Positions 30,018-40,861 of a stretch of DNA of 64,000 nucleotides are shown here, piece by piece (the stretch's first letter is position 1; every line of letters begins with the position of its first letter). Location: assembly GCA_001600695.1 (NCBI GenBank), contig BCKQ01000002.1, forward strand, positions 1,054,001-1,118,000, in the 5' to 3' direction. A program made the translations under genes and the position numbers. Origin of the DNA: Ascoidea asiatica (taxonomy: Eukaryota > Ascomycota > Saccharomycetes > Ascoideales > Ascoideaceae). Below the pieces are notes generated by a model. That model was not told the DNA's origin. It saw only the letters and a program-made list of their open reading frames with translations, and did no database searches.

Positions 30018-31841
30018 ATGTCTAAAGAATTGGTATGTTTTGATTAATTTCACTTTTAATAATGATTGAATGAAATACAAATAACTAACAAAATTTTTTT
30101 TATTATTTTAGATTTCAAATGAATTACAAACTAAAGAAGATGTAATTGTATGTTTAATTTAATTTAATTATATTTTATTTTTCTTTTCTTTTCTTTTCTC
30201 AATTTATAAATAATCTCATTTACTAACTAATTTTATTTTCCCTTTTTTTATCTGCATATATATTTATATTTCTTTCTAATTAAATAGTTAAATCATTCAA
30301 ATACTCAACCAATTTATATTTCAAAAGTTGAAATAAATGGTGCAAATGATTTCTCAAATAGATATTTAAAAAGAGTTTTAAATCCATTATTAAAAACTTC
30401 TGATACAACTTTAAATAATCTTAAAAATTCATTAATTTCTATAGAAAATAAATTTCTTGAATCTGGTATTATTTATGATACTAAAATTTCAATAGATAAT
30501 GATGAAAATTCTTTATTACCAAAAAATTATAAATATCCATATTCTAATCAATTATTAATTCCAACAAAAATTAAAATTAATATTTTAAAAATTGAAACAA
30601 TTAATAAAAATTTTAATTTTTTAACTTCTTCAAATTTTAATCAAAAAGGTATTGAATTAAATTTTTTAAATAAAAATTTTTCTGGTATTGCAGATAATTT
30701 ATTTTTAAATTTAAAAATTTCTCCAATTTCTAATAAAAAATTATTTAAAAATTTCTCAAATTTAAATTTAATTTATTCTCTTCCAATTTCTGATTCAATT
30801 AAAGAAAAATTTATTATTGAAAGTAATTTTGAAAATATAATTAAAAAAAATTTAAATTTAAATTTAAATTTAAATTCAAATTATTTATTTATTGGAATTT
30901 TAAAAACTACAAATTCAGGTTTAATTTCAAAAAATGGTTTTCAAATTTCAAAAAATATTATTACTAATGATTATGATTATGATTATGATAATGATAATGA
31001 TAATGATAAGATTAATGATAAGATTAATGATAAGATTAATGATTTATCTGAAAATATTTCTGAAGCTAATGTTTCTTTAATAAATAATTTTATTTATGAT
31101 AAAACTAAATATATTTCAAATTTAGGTTATGAATCAATTCCATATAATGGTTTTTCATTTATTTTTAATTCTAATTTTACTGGTTTAAATATTAAACAAT
31201 CAATTTTAAATTCAAATTCAAATTCAAATTCTTCAAATTTTTTAAAATTTACTTTAGATTCTAATTTTTTTAAATCTTTTTTTAATAATAATTTTTTAAC
31301 TTTTCATTATCATTCATTTATTGGTCAAATATTTCCATTTATTGATTCAAATTTAAAAACTTCAATAATTGATAGATTTAATATTAATGATTTATTAAAA
31401 AATAATTTTCAAGGTTTTCAAAAAAATTCAATTGGTTTTAATAAAAATGGTAATTATATTGGTGGAAATTCAATAATTTCAAATATTTTTACAATTTATT
31501 CAAAATTTCCTTCATTTTTATTAAAAAATTCTATAAATGAAAATTTTATAAAAGATCCTTTAAGATTAAAATTTTATTTTAATTCTGGTGATATATATTT
31601 AAATCAAGAAGAAATGAAAAATAAAATTTATAATAATTTTAAAATTTTAAAAAATTCAAATAATTTTTATAAATTTTCAAATAATTTATTTAATAGTTTT
31701 GCAAGTAATTGTGGTATTGGTTTAAATTATAAAACAAGTTTAATTCAATTTGATTTTTCATATAATTTTCCATTAAGTAATAGATCAACAGATATTTCAA
31801 AACCTGGTTTTAATTTTTTTGCATCTATATCAGCTGCTTAA
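30018..31841 (+). CDS. SAM50: Sam50/Tob55, beta-barrel core of the mitochondrial SAM complex (two introns)
   Basis: Three exons (30018-30032, 30112-30147, 30288-31841) give 534 residues in one frame. The first two exons code only 5 and 12 residues. A POTRA-type start (ISKVEINGANDFSNRYLKRV) is followed by a long beta-rich region. The diagnostic C-terminal Omp85 block is FASNCGIGLNYKTSLIQFDF, then SYNFPLSNRSTDISKPGFNF. Sam50 inserts beta-barrel proteins into the mitochondrial outer membrane and is essential in yeast. It is longer than S. cerevisiae Sam50 (484). Extra residues include a DYDYDYDNDNDND and KINDKIND repeat near residue 255-275, probably in a loop. Both splice sites keep frame and both introns have good branch points. 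It is convergent with HST3. Confidence 0.92.
30033..30111 (+). other. SAM50 intron 1
   Basis: A 79-nt intron with donor GTATGT, branch-like TAACTAAC at 30082-30089 and acceptor TTTTAG. Splicing joins codon TTG to ATT in phase 0. Confidence 0.85.
30148..30287 (+). other. SAM50 intron 2
   Basis: A 140-nt intron with donor GTATGT, perfect branch site TACTAAC at 30221-30227 and acceptor AAATAG. It is in phase 0. Confidence 0.88.
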
Positions 31842-32236
31842 TTAAATTAATTCATTAAATTCTTAAATTCTTTATTATTCTTTTATTTTATAACTAATTC
31901 TTTTAATATACAGTAAAATATCATTTTTTAATGTAATGTAATAAGTCAGTTTATTACTGAATTTATAATACATGATAATAGTATAATCTATTTTGAAGTG
32001 TGATTTTTATTATTGAGCTAAAAATTGAAAAATTAAAAAATTAAAAAATTAACTTAAAAATTTTAAAAAAAATGAAATTTTAATAAAACATTTAAAGAAT
32101 TGAAGCAAATTTTAAAGAAAACATATATAGATATAATACAAAGTTTTTTTTTTTTTTTTTTTTCATAAAACATTAAAAAAGAAAAGAAACAAAAACAGAA
32201 AGGAATATAATCATAAAATTTACAATTATTACATTA
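31842..32236. other. Convergent intergenic region SAM50-HST3
   Basis: This is AT-rich 3' sequence for both genes, with a long T run at about 32146-32163. There is no GC-rich patch and no gene. Confidence 0.7.
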
Positions 32237-32810
32237 TTAATTTTTTAATTTAGTATCATTAATACTTACTAATTCAAGTGACAGATCAGGATCTTCATTT
32301 TCATTATCTTCTTTTGCAGCTTTTAATTTTAAAACAAAAGAATTTTTTAATTCATTTTTTTCAGATTTTAATTTTAAAGCAGATTTTGATCTTGTTATTC
32401 TTTTACTTGTTCTAATTGTTCTTGGTGTTGGTAATGATTTTGAAATTGATTTACTTGGAGGTTTTAAAATTATTTTTTTAATAGTTGGAGATTTATTATT
32501 TTTTTTACCATTCATAGATTTTTTAATATTTGAATTATTTGAGATATTATTTGAAATATTATTTGGAATATTATTTTTAATATCACGTAAATATCTTTGT
32601 CTTTTCTTTGGAGATTTATTATTGTTATTATTAATATTATTATTTTTATCAACATCTTCTTCAAGTTTTCTTTTATTATTAACTTTTATCTGTTGATAAA
32701 TTTCAGGTGGGGATAGTATTGAACCTTTATAATTTGTTAAAAGAAACTTTTCTGGAGTTGTTGGAGGAGAAGGTAATAAAGAAATTTTAAGTTTTTTATT
32801 ATTATTAAAG

Positions 32811-32851
<41 letters not shown>

Positions 32852-33450
32852 ATTTAATTCTTGTAATTGTTTTTGAGATAAGAATAAATCTGGAATTTGT
32901 TTTTTTAAATATTCTATAAAATTATCACAATCAGATTGAATAAAATAATCAATTGTATTATCCCAAGTTGTATTTGAAATTGAAGTTTTATTAATAAAAA
33001 TAATTTTACCATTTCTTTCATGAATATTTTTTGAAAAAGTTTTAACTAATTTTTTAATACCATCAACTTTTAAAGAAGTACCAAAAATTAATAATAAATC
33101 TGGTTTTGATTTTAAATCAATATTTAAACCATTAGTGATATATTCAGAATTTGGATGATTTTCACCATATAAAACAATATTTGGTCTTAATATTCCAATA
33201 TTACCTGTAGATCTTTTACCTTGTAAAATTCTTTTATTATATTTATTTAAACACATTGGACATTCAGGAGTTTCACCATTTGATAAAATTAATTTATAAT
33301 TATTTGTCCAATTAAAAGATTTAAAACATGAAGTACATGATAAAGTATTTAAATCTCCATGAAGTTGAATAACATCATAATTTTTCCAAAGTTTTCTAAA
33401 ATTTAAACAATTATTAATATTATTAATATTATTAGTATCATTTTTATCAA

Positions 33451-33486
<36 letters not shown>

Positions 33487-34082
33487 CTGTATTATCATTG
33501 ATTCCAATATTAAGACCAATTTTATTTTCAAGTCCATCAATATTTTGTGTATAACATCTTAATAATTTATTATGTTTTTTTAAAGAATTTAAAAATTTAT
33601 GAGTTTCAGTTGGATGAGCATTAAGTGTAGATGAATATAAAGATTCCATAAAAGTACAAAATACTTTAAGTGTTTCTTCACTTCTAAATAAAGAAATATC
33701 AAATAAATCTTTTCCTTTAACTACAGCATTTGGATGTTTTTCTTTAACCATATTATAAAGTCCATCAGTTGAACGAAAATCCTATTTGAAAATTAAAAAG
33801 AAAAAAAAAAAGAATATTAATTAGTAAATCATTTTCATTAAAATCTAGTATGAGAAGTACAGTTTTTGTAATTTTTTTTTTTTAAAAAACTAAAAAATTT
33901 TCTCATACAATGTAATGTGTATATTAAAAACCAATTGAAAAACTTACAGGTATGCCAGCATTACAAGATATTCCAGCCCCAGTTAAAACAGCAATTTTTT
34001 TACTTCTAGCTATAGCTTTTATAACTTCAGTAAGCTTAAGTTTAGTCTTTTGATCCGTTGAATCAAGTTTTATTTCAAACAT
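32237..34082 (-). CDS. HST3: Sirtuin Hst3 (NAD-dependent histone H3 K56 deacetylase), one intron
   Basis: Exon 1 (34082-33948, 45 codons) carries KIAVLTGAGISCNAGIP. After a 166-nt intron, exon 2 (33781-32237) continues directly with DFRSTDGLYNMVKEKHP, giving 559 residues. The sirtuin core continues with KKHNKLLRCYTQNIDGLE, the catalytic-His motif VIQLHGDLNTLSC, a four-Cys zinc site (CTSC then CPMC), GILRPNIVLYGENHP and FGTSLKVDGIKKLV. HGDLNTLSC and RPNIVLYGE favour Hst3 over other sirtuins. Hst3 removes H3K56 acetylation after replication and guards genome stability. An Asn tract lies between TQNIDGLE and VIQLHGD, and another lies after the catalytic domain. The tail is basic and Ser/Thr-rich. 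If read without splicing, a start at 33751 would lose the NAD-binding motif. Confidence 0.94.
33782..33947 (-). other. HST3 intron
   Basis: A 166-nt intron with donor GTAAGT, branch-like TACTAAT about 30 nt from the 3' end and acceptor AAATAG. It falls in phase 0 between GIP and DFRS of the NAD-binding motif, so splicing is needed for a functional sirtuin. Confidence 0.93.
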
Positions 34083-34958
34083 TTTTTTCTTCTCCTTTAA
34101 AATTATCTTTTCAATTATCTATTATCTATCAATAGTCAGTAGTAACCTTAAGAAATTTTCTAAAATTTTAAAGGGGAAACTTCCTCTTTTTGAAAAGATA
34201 TATATGAAGTTTTCAAGAAAAAAAGTAAATCAGCTAAATATCTGATATAAAAGCTGTATAAGAATTCTATTGTCTTTATAGTCTAATCTATGTTATATTT
34301 GATTTTGTTTCTGATGAAAAGAGTAGTAATGGTTAAAGAAGAGTTGGAAGGAAGTAGGGAATTCGTTTTTATATATACTTTTGGGTAGCAGTGGTTTGTT
34401 GTTTACCTGTTTCCGCATTGGGCGCTGTCTGCCAGAGCTCCAAACACGCCTGCCATCCGACATCCTCACACCAACTCCCAAACACCCAAACACCCAGGCA
34501 GTTCGTGCTTTTTTGTGACCAGATACAAGAAACGCCAAAAAAAACACTGTTTTTTCTGTTTTCTGATCAGTCTGAAAACAAAAACAGTCAGTGTCAGTGT
34601 CAGTGTCAGTGTCAGAGATTGTTTTAGAACTTGGGTAATTGATCATCACAATGTAGTTTATTTGTCTAGAAAAAGTTGAAGAGGAAAAGTGATCAGTAGG
34701 ATCAAGTTAAATAGAACCAAATGAAGAATGGTAATAGGAATAATAAAAGTAAAAGTAATAATAATAAAATGACAAATAAAATTAAATTCAAAAAAATTCA
34801 CGAAGGTAAAAAAAAAAACAAAGAAGGTAGATAGATAGATAGATTTATAGAGAAAAAATTATTTAAAAAAATAGTTTTACAAAAAAATTGAACTGAAATA
34901 TAAAAAAAAATGGGAAAAAAGGAAAGAAAGTAAATAGAGCATTATTTAGTTAGTTTAG
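34083..34958. promoter_or_regulatory. HST3 upstream region and SNF1 3' region
   Basis: Bases 34385-34640 are GC-rich relative to the surroundings and include CACCCAAACACCCAGG and a (GTCAGT)n hexamer array at about 34585-34616. This patch lies 300-560 bp upstream of the HST3 start. The rest is A-rich, with (GATA)n at about 34828-34846. Overlapping small ORFs on both strands are not called. Confidence 0.6.
34585..34616 (+). repeat. (GTCAGT)n short tandem array
   Basis: Five copies of GTCAGT lie inside the GC-rich patch upstream of HST3. Confidence 0.85.
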
Positions 34959-36919
34959 TTAGTTACCTTGACTATTTACAGCTAATTCCATTATTAATCT
35001 AGTTGCAAGATGAAGAAAAGGGTATGCAGAAAAACTTGAAACTTCATCATCTAAACTTAATTTTAAATTTTTATTTGTACTTGATTCCCATCCATCAAAT
35101 TTAAAATCAACTAAATAATTATTTGGTTCTAATTGAAATAATTGAATTTGCATTTTCATTAAATCTGGAATTAATTTATCTGATGCTGTTGTTGTAGTTG
35201 ATGCTGATACTGATGCTGATGTTGATTCATTACTTTGATTTGATGATGGTTCATATTTCCATCTTACTCTTATAGTCCATAATTCATCTTCATTAGGTTT
35301 TGCCCATTCTGCACCTAAATTTTTTAAAGCTCTATATATTTCACCCATAACATCTAATGGATAAGATTTTGACCTTATACCAAAATGCCAACGTGTTGGT
35401 CTACTTTTTTTTGAACTAACTTTTCCAGCTATATTTGGATCTGTTGAATTTGCCATCATCATTCTATGATTTCTTGGTATTGATGTTGGTAAAATTTTTA
35501 CACTTGAAGGTCGCAGAGAAATTTCATTTGGTGCATCAAGATTATCTTGAGTTTCATCTTGAGGTTTATTTTTTAAATTATTTAAAGGATTTGAACCTAT
35601 TGATAAATTATTTGCATTATTTGATGTCCATGATGATAAAGATTGTATATTTGGATCTAAATCATTATTTGAATCATTTGATTTTTTAAAATCATCAACT
35701 AAACTTCTATTTTCTTTCATTAATTCATATGCATCTTTAATTTCATTTTTACCAGGTAAATTACTTTTTAAAACATCATAAACTTCATTCATATCATATC
35801 CCATAGTTTTTGCTAAAGCTTTAACAATATCATCATCAATTTCACCTCTTGAATGAGAATCTGAATCATTAATTTTTAAATATTCTGGTAAATTAACTTT
35901 AAACCATTCATGTTCCATAATTTCTTGAGTTGTAATTCTATTAAGTGGATCAACAACTAACATTTTATGTAATAAATCTTTTGCTCCATCACTTAAAAAT
36001 GGTGGTACTGTAAATATACCACTACTAATTTTTTTAAATAATGCAGGTATAAATTCATCATCAAATGGTAATCTACCACATAACATAACATATAATATTA
36101 CACCACAACTCCAAACATCAACTTCAGGTCCTGCATATAATTTTCCAGATATAACTTCAGGTGCTGCATAATTTGGTGAACCACAACTTGTTTTTAAAAA
36201 ATTTCCATCTGTCATAATATTACTTAAACCAAAATCTGCAATTTTAACATATAATTTACTATCTAATAATAAATTTTCTGGTTTTAAATCTCTATGAACA
36301 ATTTTATGTCTATGACAATATTGAACAGCAGCAATAATTTGTTGAAAAAATCTTCTTGCTTCATTTTCTGGCATTTTACCTCTTTGAACAATATATTCAA
36401 ATAATTCTTTACCTGCATAATCTATAACCATAATAATTTCATCTTTTGATTTAATTACATCAAATAATTTTATTATATGAGGATGAGTTAATAATCTTAA
36501 ATAACTAATTTCTCTTTCAACTCTACCTTGCATATCAGCTTTTGCTAAAGTTTTTCTATTTATAATTTTTAAAGCAACTCTTTGACCAGTTTTTAAATGA
36601 TAAGCTAATTTTACTTTACCAAAAGATCCTTCACCAAGAGTTGTTAATATTTGATATTTACCAATTCTTAAAACTGGATTACCAATTAATTGTAATTGTA
36701 AAGGATCTAAAGATTCTGGACATGATGATGGATCTTTAGCTATCTGTTCAAATTGTCTTTGTAAATGAATAATAAATTGTTGTTGATCAGTAGAAAATGG
36801 AATTTTTTGAATCAATTGTTGTTGAAGCTGTCTTAATTGTAAGTGAAGTTGTTGTTGTTGTTGCTGCTGTTGCTGCTGTTGCTGCTGTTGCTGCTGTTGC
36901 TGCTGTAATTGCTGTTGTA

Positions 36920-36952
<33 letters not shown>

Positions 36953-36995
36953 GCTGTTGATTAGCTAATGCGGCTTGATCATATTGACTTGACAT
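34959..36995 (-). CDS. SNF1: Snf1 protein kinase (AMPK catalytic alpha subunit)
   Basis: The 678-residue protein has a Gln-rich N-terminus (residues 13-62), then a complete kinase domain near 114-366. The glycine loop is LGEGSFGKV (121-129), with VALKI Lys144, HRDLKPEN with D237, DFG 255-257 and activation-loop Thr270 in FLKTSCGSPNYAAPE. An autoinhibitory UBA-like segment follows (KALAKTMGYDMNEVYDVL). The C-terminal regulatory domain, near 545-675, includes TRWHFGIRSKSYPLDVMGEI. Snf1 is activated when glucose is low and drives derepression of alternative carbon-source genes. A polyGln run replaces the polyHis run of S. cerevisiae Snf1 (633 residues). The Gln tract mixes CAA and CAG codons, unlike the Asn tracts of neighbours. 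Confidence 0.98.
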
Positions 36996-38743
36996 CTTTA
37001 CTTGTATTATTGTATTCGAGAATTATTGAGCGTTAAAATATTAAGACTTTTCTTAATCTTTGAAATGATATTTAAGGGAATATATAAATAAATTTTATTA
37101 TGATCTTAAATTTTTAATGAATTAAAAATCTTTTTGTTTTTTTGCCTGATAGAAAATTATGGAAGTTTTTTAAATTAATGATTTTTAAGAAATAGAAATG
37201 ATAAGAAAATCTTTAAATAAGGAACGATTGAAACCTGTTAAAAACAAAAAAAGAGTTAAGAGTCAAAGTTTTACTTCTATGGGGTTAATAAAGAATATGA
37301 ATATAATTGGAGTTGATTGTTTGGATTTTATTTCAATTGAAATAATGTATTTTATTATCCTATTAATTTATTTTATCCTTTTTATTATCTATCTTATTAA
37401 CCTTCTTTTAATCCTCAAGGTGTTTCTGTTTTTGCCCTTTTGCTCTTTTGCCTGCTGTGCTTCTTTGTTTCAATTCCATAAGTAATCTTAGATTGTCACA
37501 TGAAGAACCGTGGAAATGGCACCGGATTCAAATCCGCTTGATTCATTTCAGTCCACAATTATTTCAAGTTTTGAAGGATTCGCCTCCGTTGCAAAAGTGC
37601 GTGTCTTTTTTTAAGTAACTTTTGTACGCACAACGCATCAGAATATGTTTCCCCGGGTTGCTTTGGCGTAACATGCTTTGGCGCAACAATATTGCAGCGT
37701 GCAAATTGCGTACTGCGAGAGTTCATGCATTTCTTAATTTCGTTTTTGTGGCTGGTGAAAAATGCGCGCAAATTTTAGACTTTATCTGGATCTCAAAAGG
37801 ACCTCCCTAGCGCTACAAGAATTGCATTGTTAATAATCTTCTGATTTACGGGTTTTTTTTCCAAATTTAAGGGTTTTAATGATTTTTCAAACTGGACATA
37901 AACAAACCCCTAGGTTTTTGTAAAAAAACTTAACATTTTTCGTTAATTAAAAGATTATCTATATATTCATCATAACAGTTTTATAAAATATTGAGCGAAT
38001 ATCAGCTTGGTAAATCTGGAACGATATTAAAAAGCTGATTTTTTATAATGCAACTGATGAAGAAAAGGTTTAATAAAGACAGTAGTGAATGAAAATAAAA
38101 GAATGAAAAATTATAAATGTCTCTAAACTTTTTTCACAAAATAACTCAATTATTTTGCTGATGATAGGTAAAGAAACAAATATAAATAAATAAAACAAAA
38201 AAGAAAAATAACAGAAAGTTGAAATGAAAACAGAAACAGAAACAGAATGTTGAAAAACTAAGGTAAAATAATAAATGCAATTTATAATTTTCATTGAATA
38301 ACTTCAATTAAATTATCTGAGTGAATTTTGAAGATTGAAACTTTTTGAAAGAAAAAAAATTTAAAAAGTAAAATAAAAAGTAGAGATTCTTATAATAATT
38401 TGTTGATCTTTTTTTTTTTTTGAGATTTTAAAAATTTTTTATATTTTTTTTTTTCATTAAATAAATTTCAAGAATATCTAGCAATAAATTTCAAAAAAAT
38501 TGGTCTAAGCGATTGAAAATAAAAAAAGAAGAAAAAAAAAGTAATAAGAAAAAAAGAGAATTAGAAGCAAAAAAAAATTTTTTTTTTTAAATAATTTTAA
38601 CAGATTTGAAGAAATGAAAACTAAAGTAAATCAAGTATTAAGAAAATAAGAAAATATTAGTAAAATAGAGAAAAAACATTAAAGTGATTGAAAAAAGAAT
38701 TAAATGAGCAAAAGAAGAATTAAAAATAGAATAAAGAATTATT
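36996..38743. other. SNF1 upstream region with a GC-rich unexplained patch; AT-rich PHO92 3' region
   Basis: Bases 37410-37810 are GC-rich, with repeated GCA/TGC words, a CGG-N8-CCG palindrome (37523-37536) and an imperfect 15-bp direct repeat of TGCTTTGGCG(C/T)AACA. GTACGCA (37624) is complementary to TGCGTAC (37707). No convincing protein is coded: the 95-codon ORF at 37198 ends in hydrophobic low complexity. An unidentified RNA or strong regulatory block is possible. Bases 38000-38743 are A/T-rich with nothing recognisable. Confidence 0.55.
37523..37536. promoter_or_regulatory. CGG-N8-CCG palindrome upstream of SNF1
   Basis: CGGATT and AATCCG form perfect inverted 6-bp arms around CA. Inverted CGG triplets are the usual target geometry of Zn2Cys6 dimers. 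It lies 528 bp upstream of SNF1. The responsible factor is unknown. Confidence 0.4.
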
Positions 38744-40861
38744 TTAAACTAAATATTGTAAAAAACTAGTATTTGAATCAGTGTACTTGAATAATTCCAC
38801 CATTTTAAAACCAACTTCAAAAGGAACTTCTTGAGTGTCTCTTGAATTTGTAATAGATTTATTGAAATTATTAATTAATTTCAAATTTTTAAAATATTTA
38901 AAACCTAAATCTTTGATAAATATGAAATTAATTTTGAAAATTCCTTTATATTTATGAGATTCATACCAAATATTTTCTTTTGAATTATTATCATTTTGAT
39001 CATAAATAACATTTGATAACATTTGTGCAATACCACAAAATTTACCAGAAGCATTAACAGAAAATAATAAAAAAACTGGACATCCAGTAATAAAAGCATT
39101 ATTTAATCTTTTATTACCAAGATCAGTTGAAGACCAAACATTATTAATAAAAGCTTGTTGAACATCATATAAATTGAAAGATTTAATAACAAAGAACTTA
39201 GCATTAGATTGAATTTGAAAGGAATATGGTGAAAGAATCCAATTAGAAAAGTTATTTGTAGATGTAGTAGAATTATTTGTTGAAATCTTTAAAGTGGTAT
39301 CATTGATAGCATTAGTTTTATTATAATTGATATTAGCATTCATATTCAAATTTGTATTTGTATTCATAATTTGATTAGAGTAACCATTATTGATACTAAT
39401 ATTATTCAAATTAGAGGTTGAATTAATTCCATTATAACCTTGAATAGGTGAATAAACAGGAGAAGATTCACCATTAGGATTAAGATTATTAACAAGATAA
39501 GTTGTAGTTAAATTATTAGAATTAGTTACATTATTAAATTGAGAAGATGTTGAATAATTATTAGTATCAGATTGACCACTATTTACTGAATTCAAAGAAG
39601 AAATTGAAATATTTGGATTTTGAAAAACTGAATTTTGATTTTGAGAATACGTTGGATTATTTAAAGAATAGAAATTTGAAGAGTTTGAGTTTGAGTTTGA
39701 GTTTAAGTTAAAATTAGAATTTGATTGAAAAGTTGGACTTGGGACTGAATCATTGATTGGATTAAAAGAAGATGTAGTTGTGTTGAAAGTTTGGGCGGCG
39801 GTTGAGTTATTTGAACTATTAACGTTATTAAAATAATCTGGACTTAAATTAGACTTTCTGTTGATATTATTGTTGTTATTATTATTGGTAGTAGTTGTAT
39901 TGAAACTAGAATTGATACTCAGAGAAGAGCTATTATAAGAAAGGAATTGAGATGGATTAGAAGAAATTGGAGTTAATAAAGAAGTAGATGAATTTGAAGC
40001 AGAAGTATTAGAAACTGGGGTCCAGATTAACCTTTTTAAACTGATTGGATTTAAAGATAAAGAAGAAGAATTATCATTTAACATTGTTGAAAATTGAGAA
40101 TTATTAAAACTAATAGCACTTGTAATTGAATTTATTGAAGAAAAATCATCAATTGGCAGTTTATCCATTTGATTAGAAAATGGTTGATTATTATCAAATT
40201 GATCAAAAGTGATGTTAGATAAAGATTGGGAATGTGGTTGAGGTTGAGATTGAGATTGAAGAGTCGATGAAGAACCAAATGAATTGAGAGATTGATTTTG
40301 AATTTGGTTTTGATTATTTAAAGAGTTGTTAATATTACCAGAATAATTACAATTAATTTTTAAATTTTGGGCGCTTGAATTATTTAATGCACAATCATTT
40401 GAATACTGAAAGTTATTAGTATTATTGTTATTGTTATTAACAATGCTGGTATTGATATTATTATTAGCGATGGTATTGTTATTATTAAGATTATTATTAT
40501 TATTACTATTATTGAAAGAGTTTGCATCAATTTCATTAATTTGAGATTGGGCGGTTGAAGTTGGTTTAACAGAACCATTTGAGAAAGATTTTGCAGAATT
40601 AGTTAAGAAATTAGTTCTATTTTTAATCATTGTATTTGTTAATTGATTTAAAGATAATAATTGAAGTAAAGGTTGTCTTTGTTGAATGATTGAAATTTGA
40701 GTTAATATACTAGCTCTTGAAGAATCATCTTTAAGTTTTGAATCTTTGGATTTTGATGAAATATTACAAGTTGGTTGAGAATTTAAAATGTTTTTCAAGT
40801 TAATTGAATTATAATAGCCTGTTGAATTATTACTAGATTGATAATTTTGATTTAAACTCAT
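38744..40861 (-). CDS. PHO92: YTH-domain m6A RNA-binding protein, Pho92-like
   Basis: The 705-residue protein is Asn/Ser/Gln-rich for its first 535 residues and ends in a YTH domain (about 540-695). Matches include AKFFVIKSFNLYDVQQAF, the first cage Trp in NVWSSTDLGNKRLN, GKFCGIAQM, GIFKINFIFIKDLGF and the conserved TNSRDTQEVPFEVG loop (with Ser in place of the first Thr). Pho92 is the only YTH protein of S. cerevisiae; it binds m6A-modified meiotic transcripts. The second cage position, normally Trp in a D-K-W-x-G motif, is Tyr here (HKYKG), and the third is Phe. The long prion-like N-terminus is more than twice the yeast length (306 in total). Confidence 0.9.
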   Translation of the reverse strand: MSLNQNYQSSNNSTGYYNSINLKNILNSQPTCNISSKSKDSKLKDDSSRASILTQISIIQQRQPLLQLLSLNQLTNTMIKNRTNFLTNSAKSFSNGSVKPTSTAQSQINEIDANSFNNSNNNNNLNNNNTIANNNINTSIVNNNNNNTNNFQYSNDCALNNSSAQNLKINCNYSGNINNSLNNQNQIQNQSLNSFGSSSTLQSQSQPQPHSQSLSNITFDQFDNNQPFSNQMDKLPIDDFSSINSITSAISFNNSQFSTMLNDNSSSLSLNPISLKRLIWTPVSNTSASNSSTSLLTPISSNPSQFLSYNSSSLSINSSFNTTTTNNNNNNNINRKSNLSPDYFNNVNSSNNSTAAQTFNTTTSSFNPINDSVPSPTFQSNSNFNLNSNSNSNSSNFYSLNNPTYSQNQNSVFQNPNISISSLNSVNSGQSDTNNYSTSSQFNNVTNSNNLTTTYLVNNLNPNGESSPVYSPIQGYNGINSTSNLNNISINNGYSNQIMNTNTNLNMNANINYNKTNAINDTTLKISTNNSTTSTNNFSNWILSPYSFQIQSNAKFFVIKSFNLYDVQQAFINNVWSSTDLGNKRLNNAFITGCPVFLLFSVNASGKFCGIAQMLSNVIYDQNDNNSKENIWYESHKYKGIFKINFIFIKDLGFKYFKNLKLINNFNKSITNSRDTQEVPFEVGFKMVELFKYTDSNTSFLQYLV

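Noticed and set aside
34293-34649. Small ORFs on both strands upstream of HST3
   Set aside because: They translate the GTCAGT repeat and the GC-rich patch in opposite directions; no family match.
37198-37485. 95-codon plus-strand ORF near SNF1
   Set aside because: It has a basic start and a hydrophobic low-complexity end, with no recognised family; weak and possibly chance.
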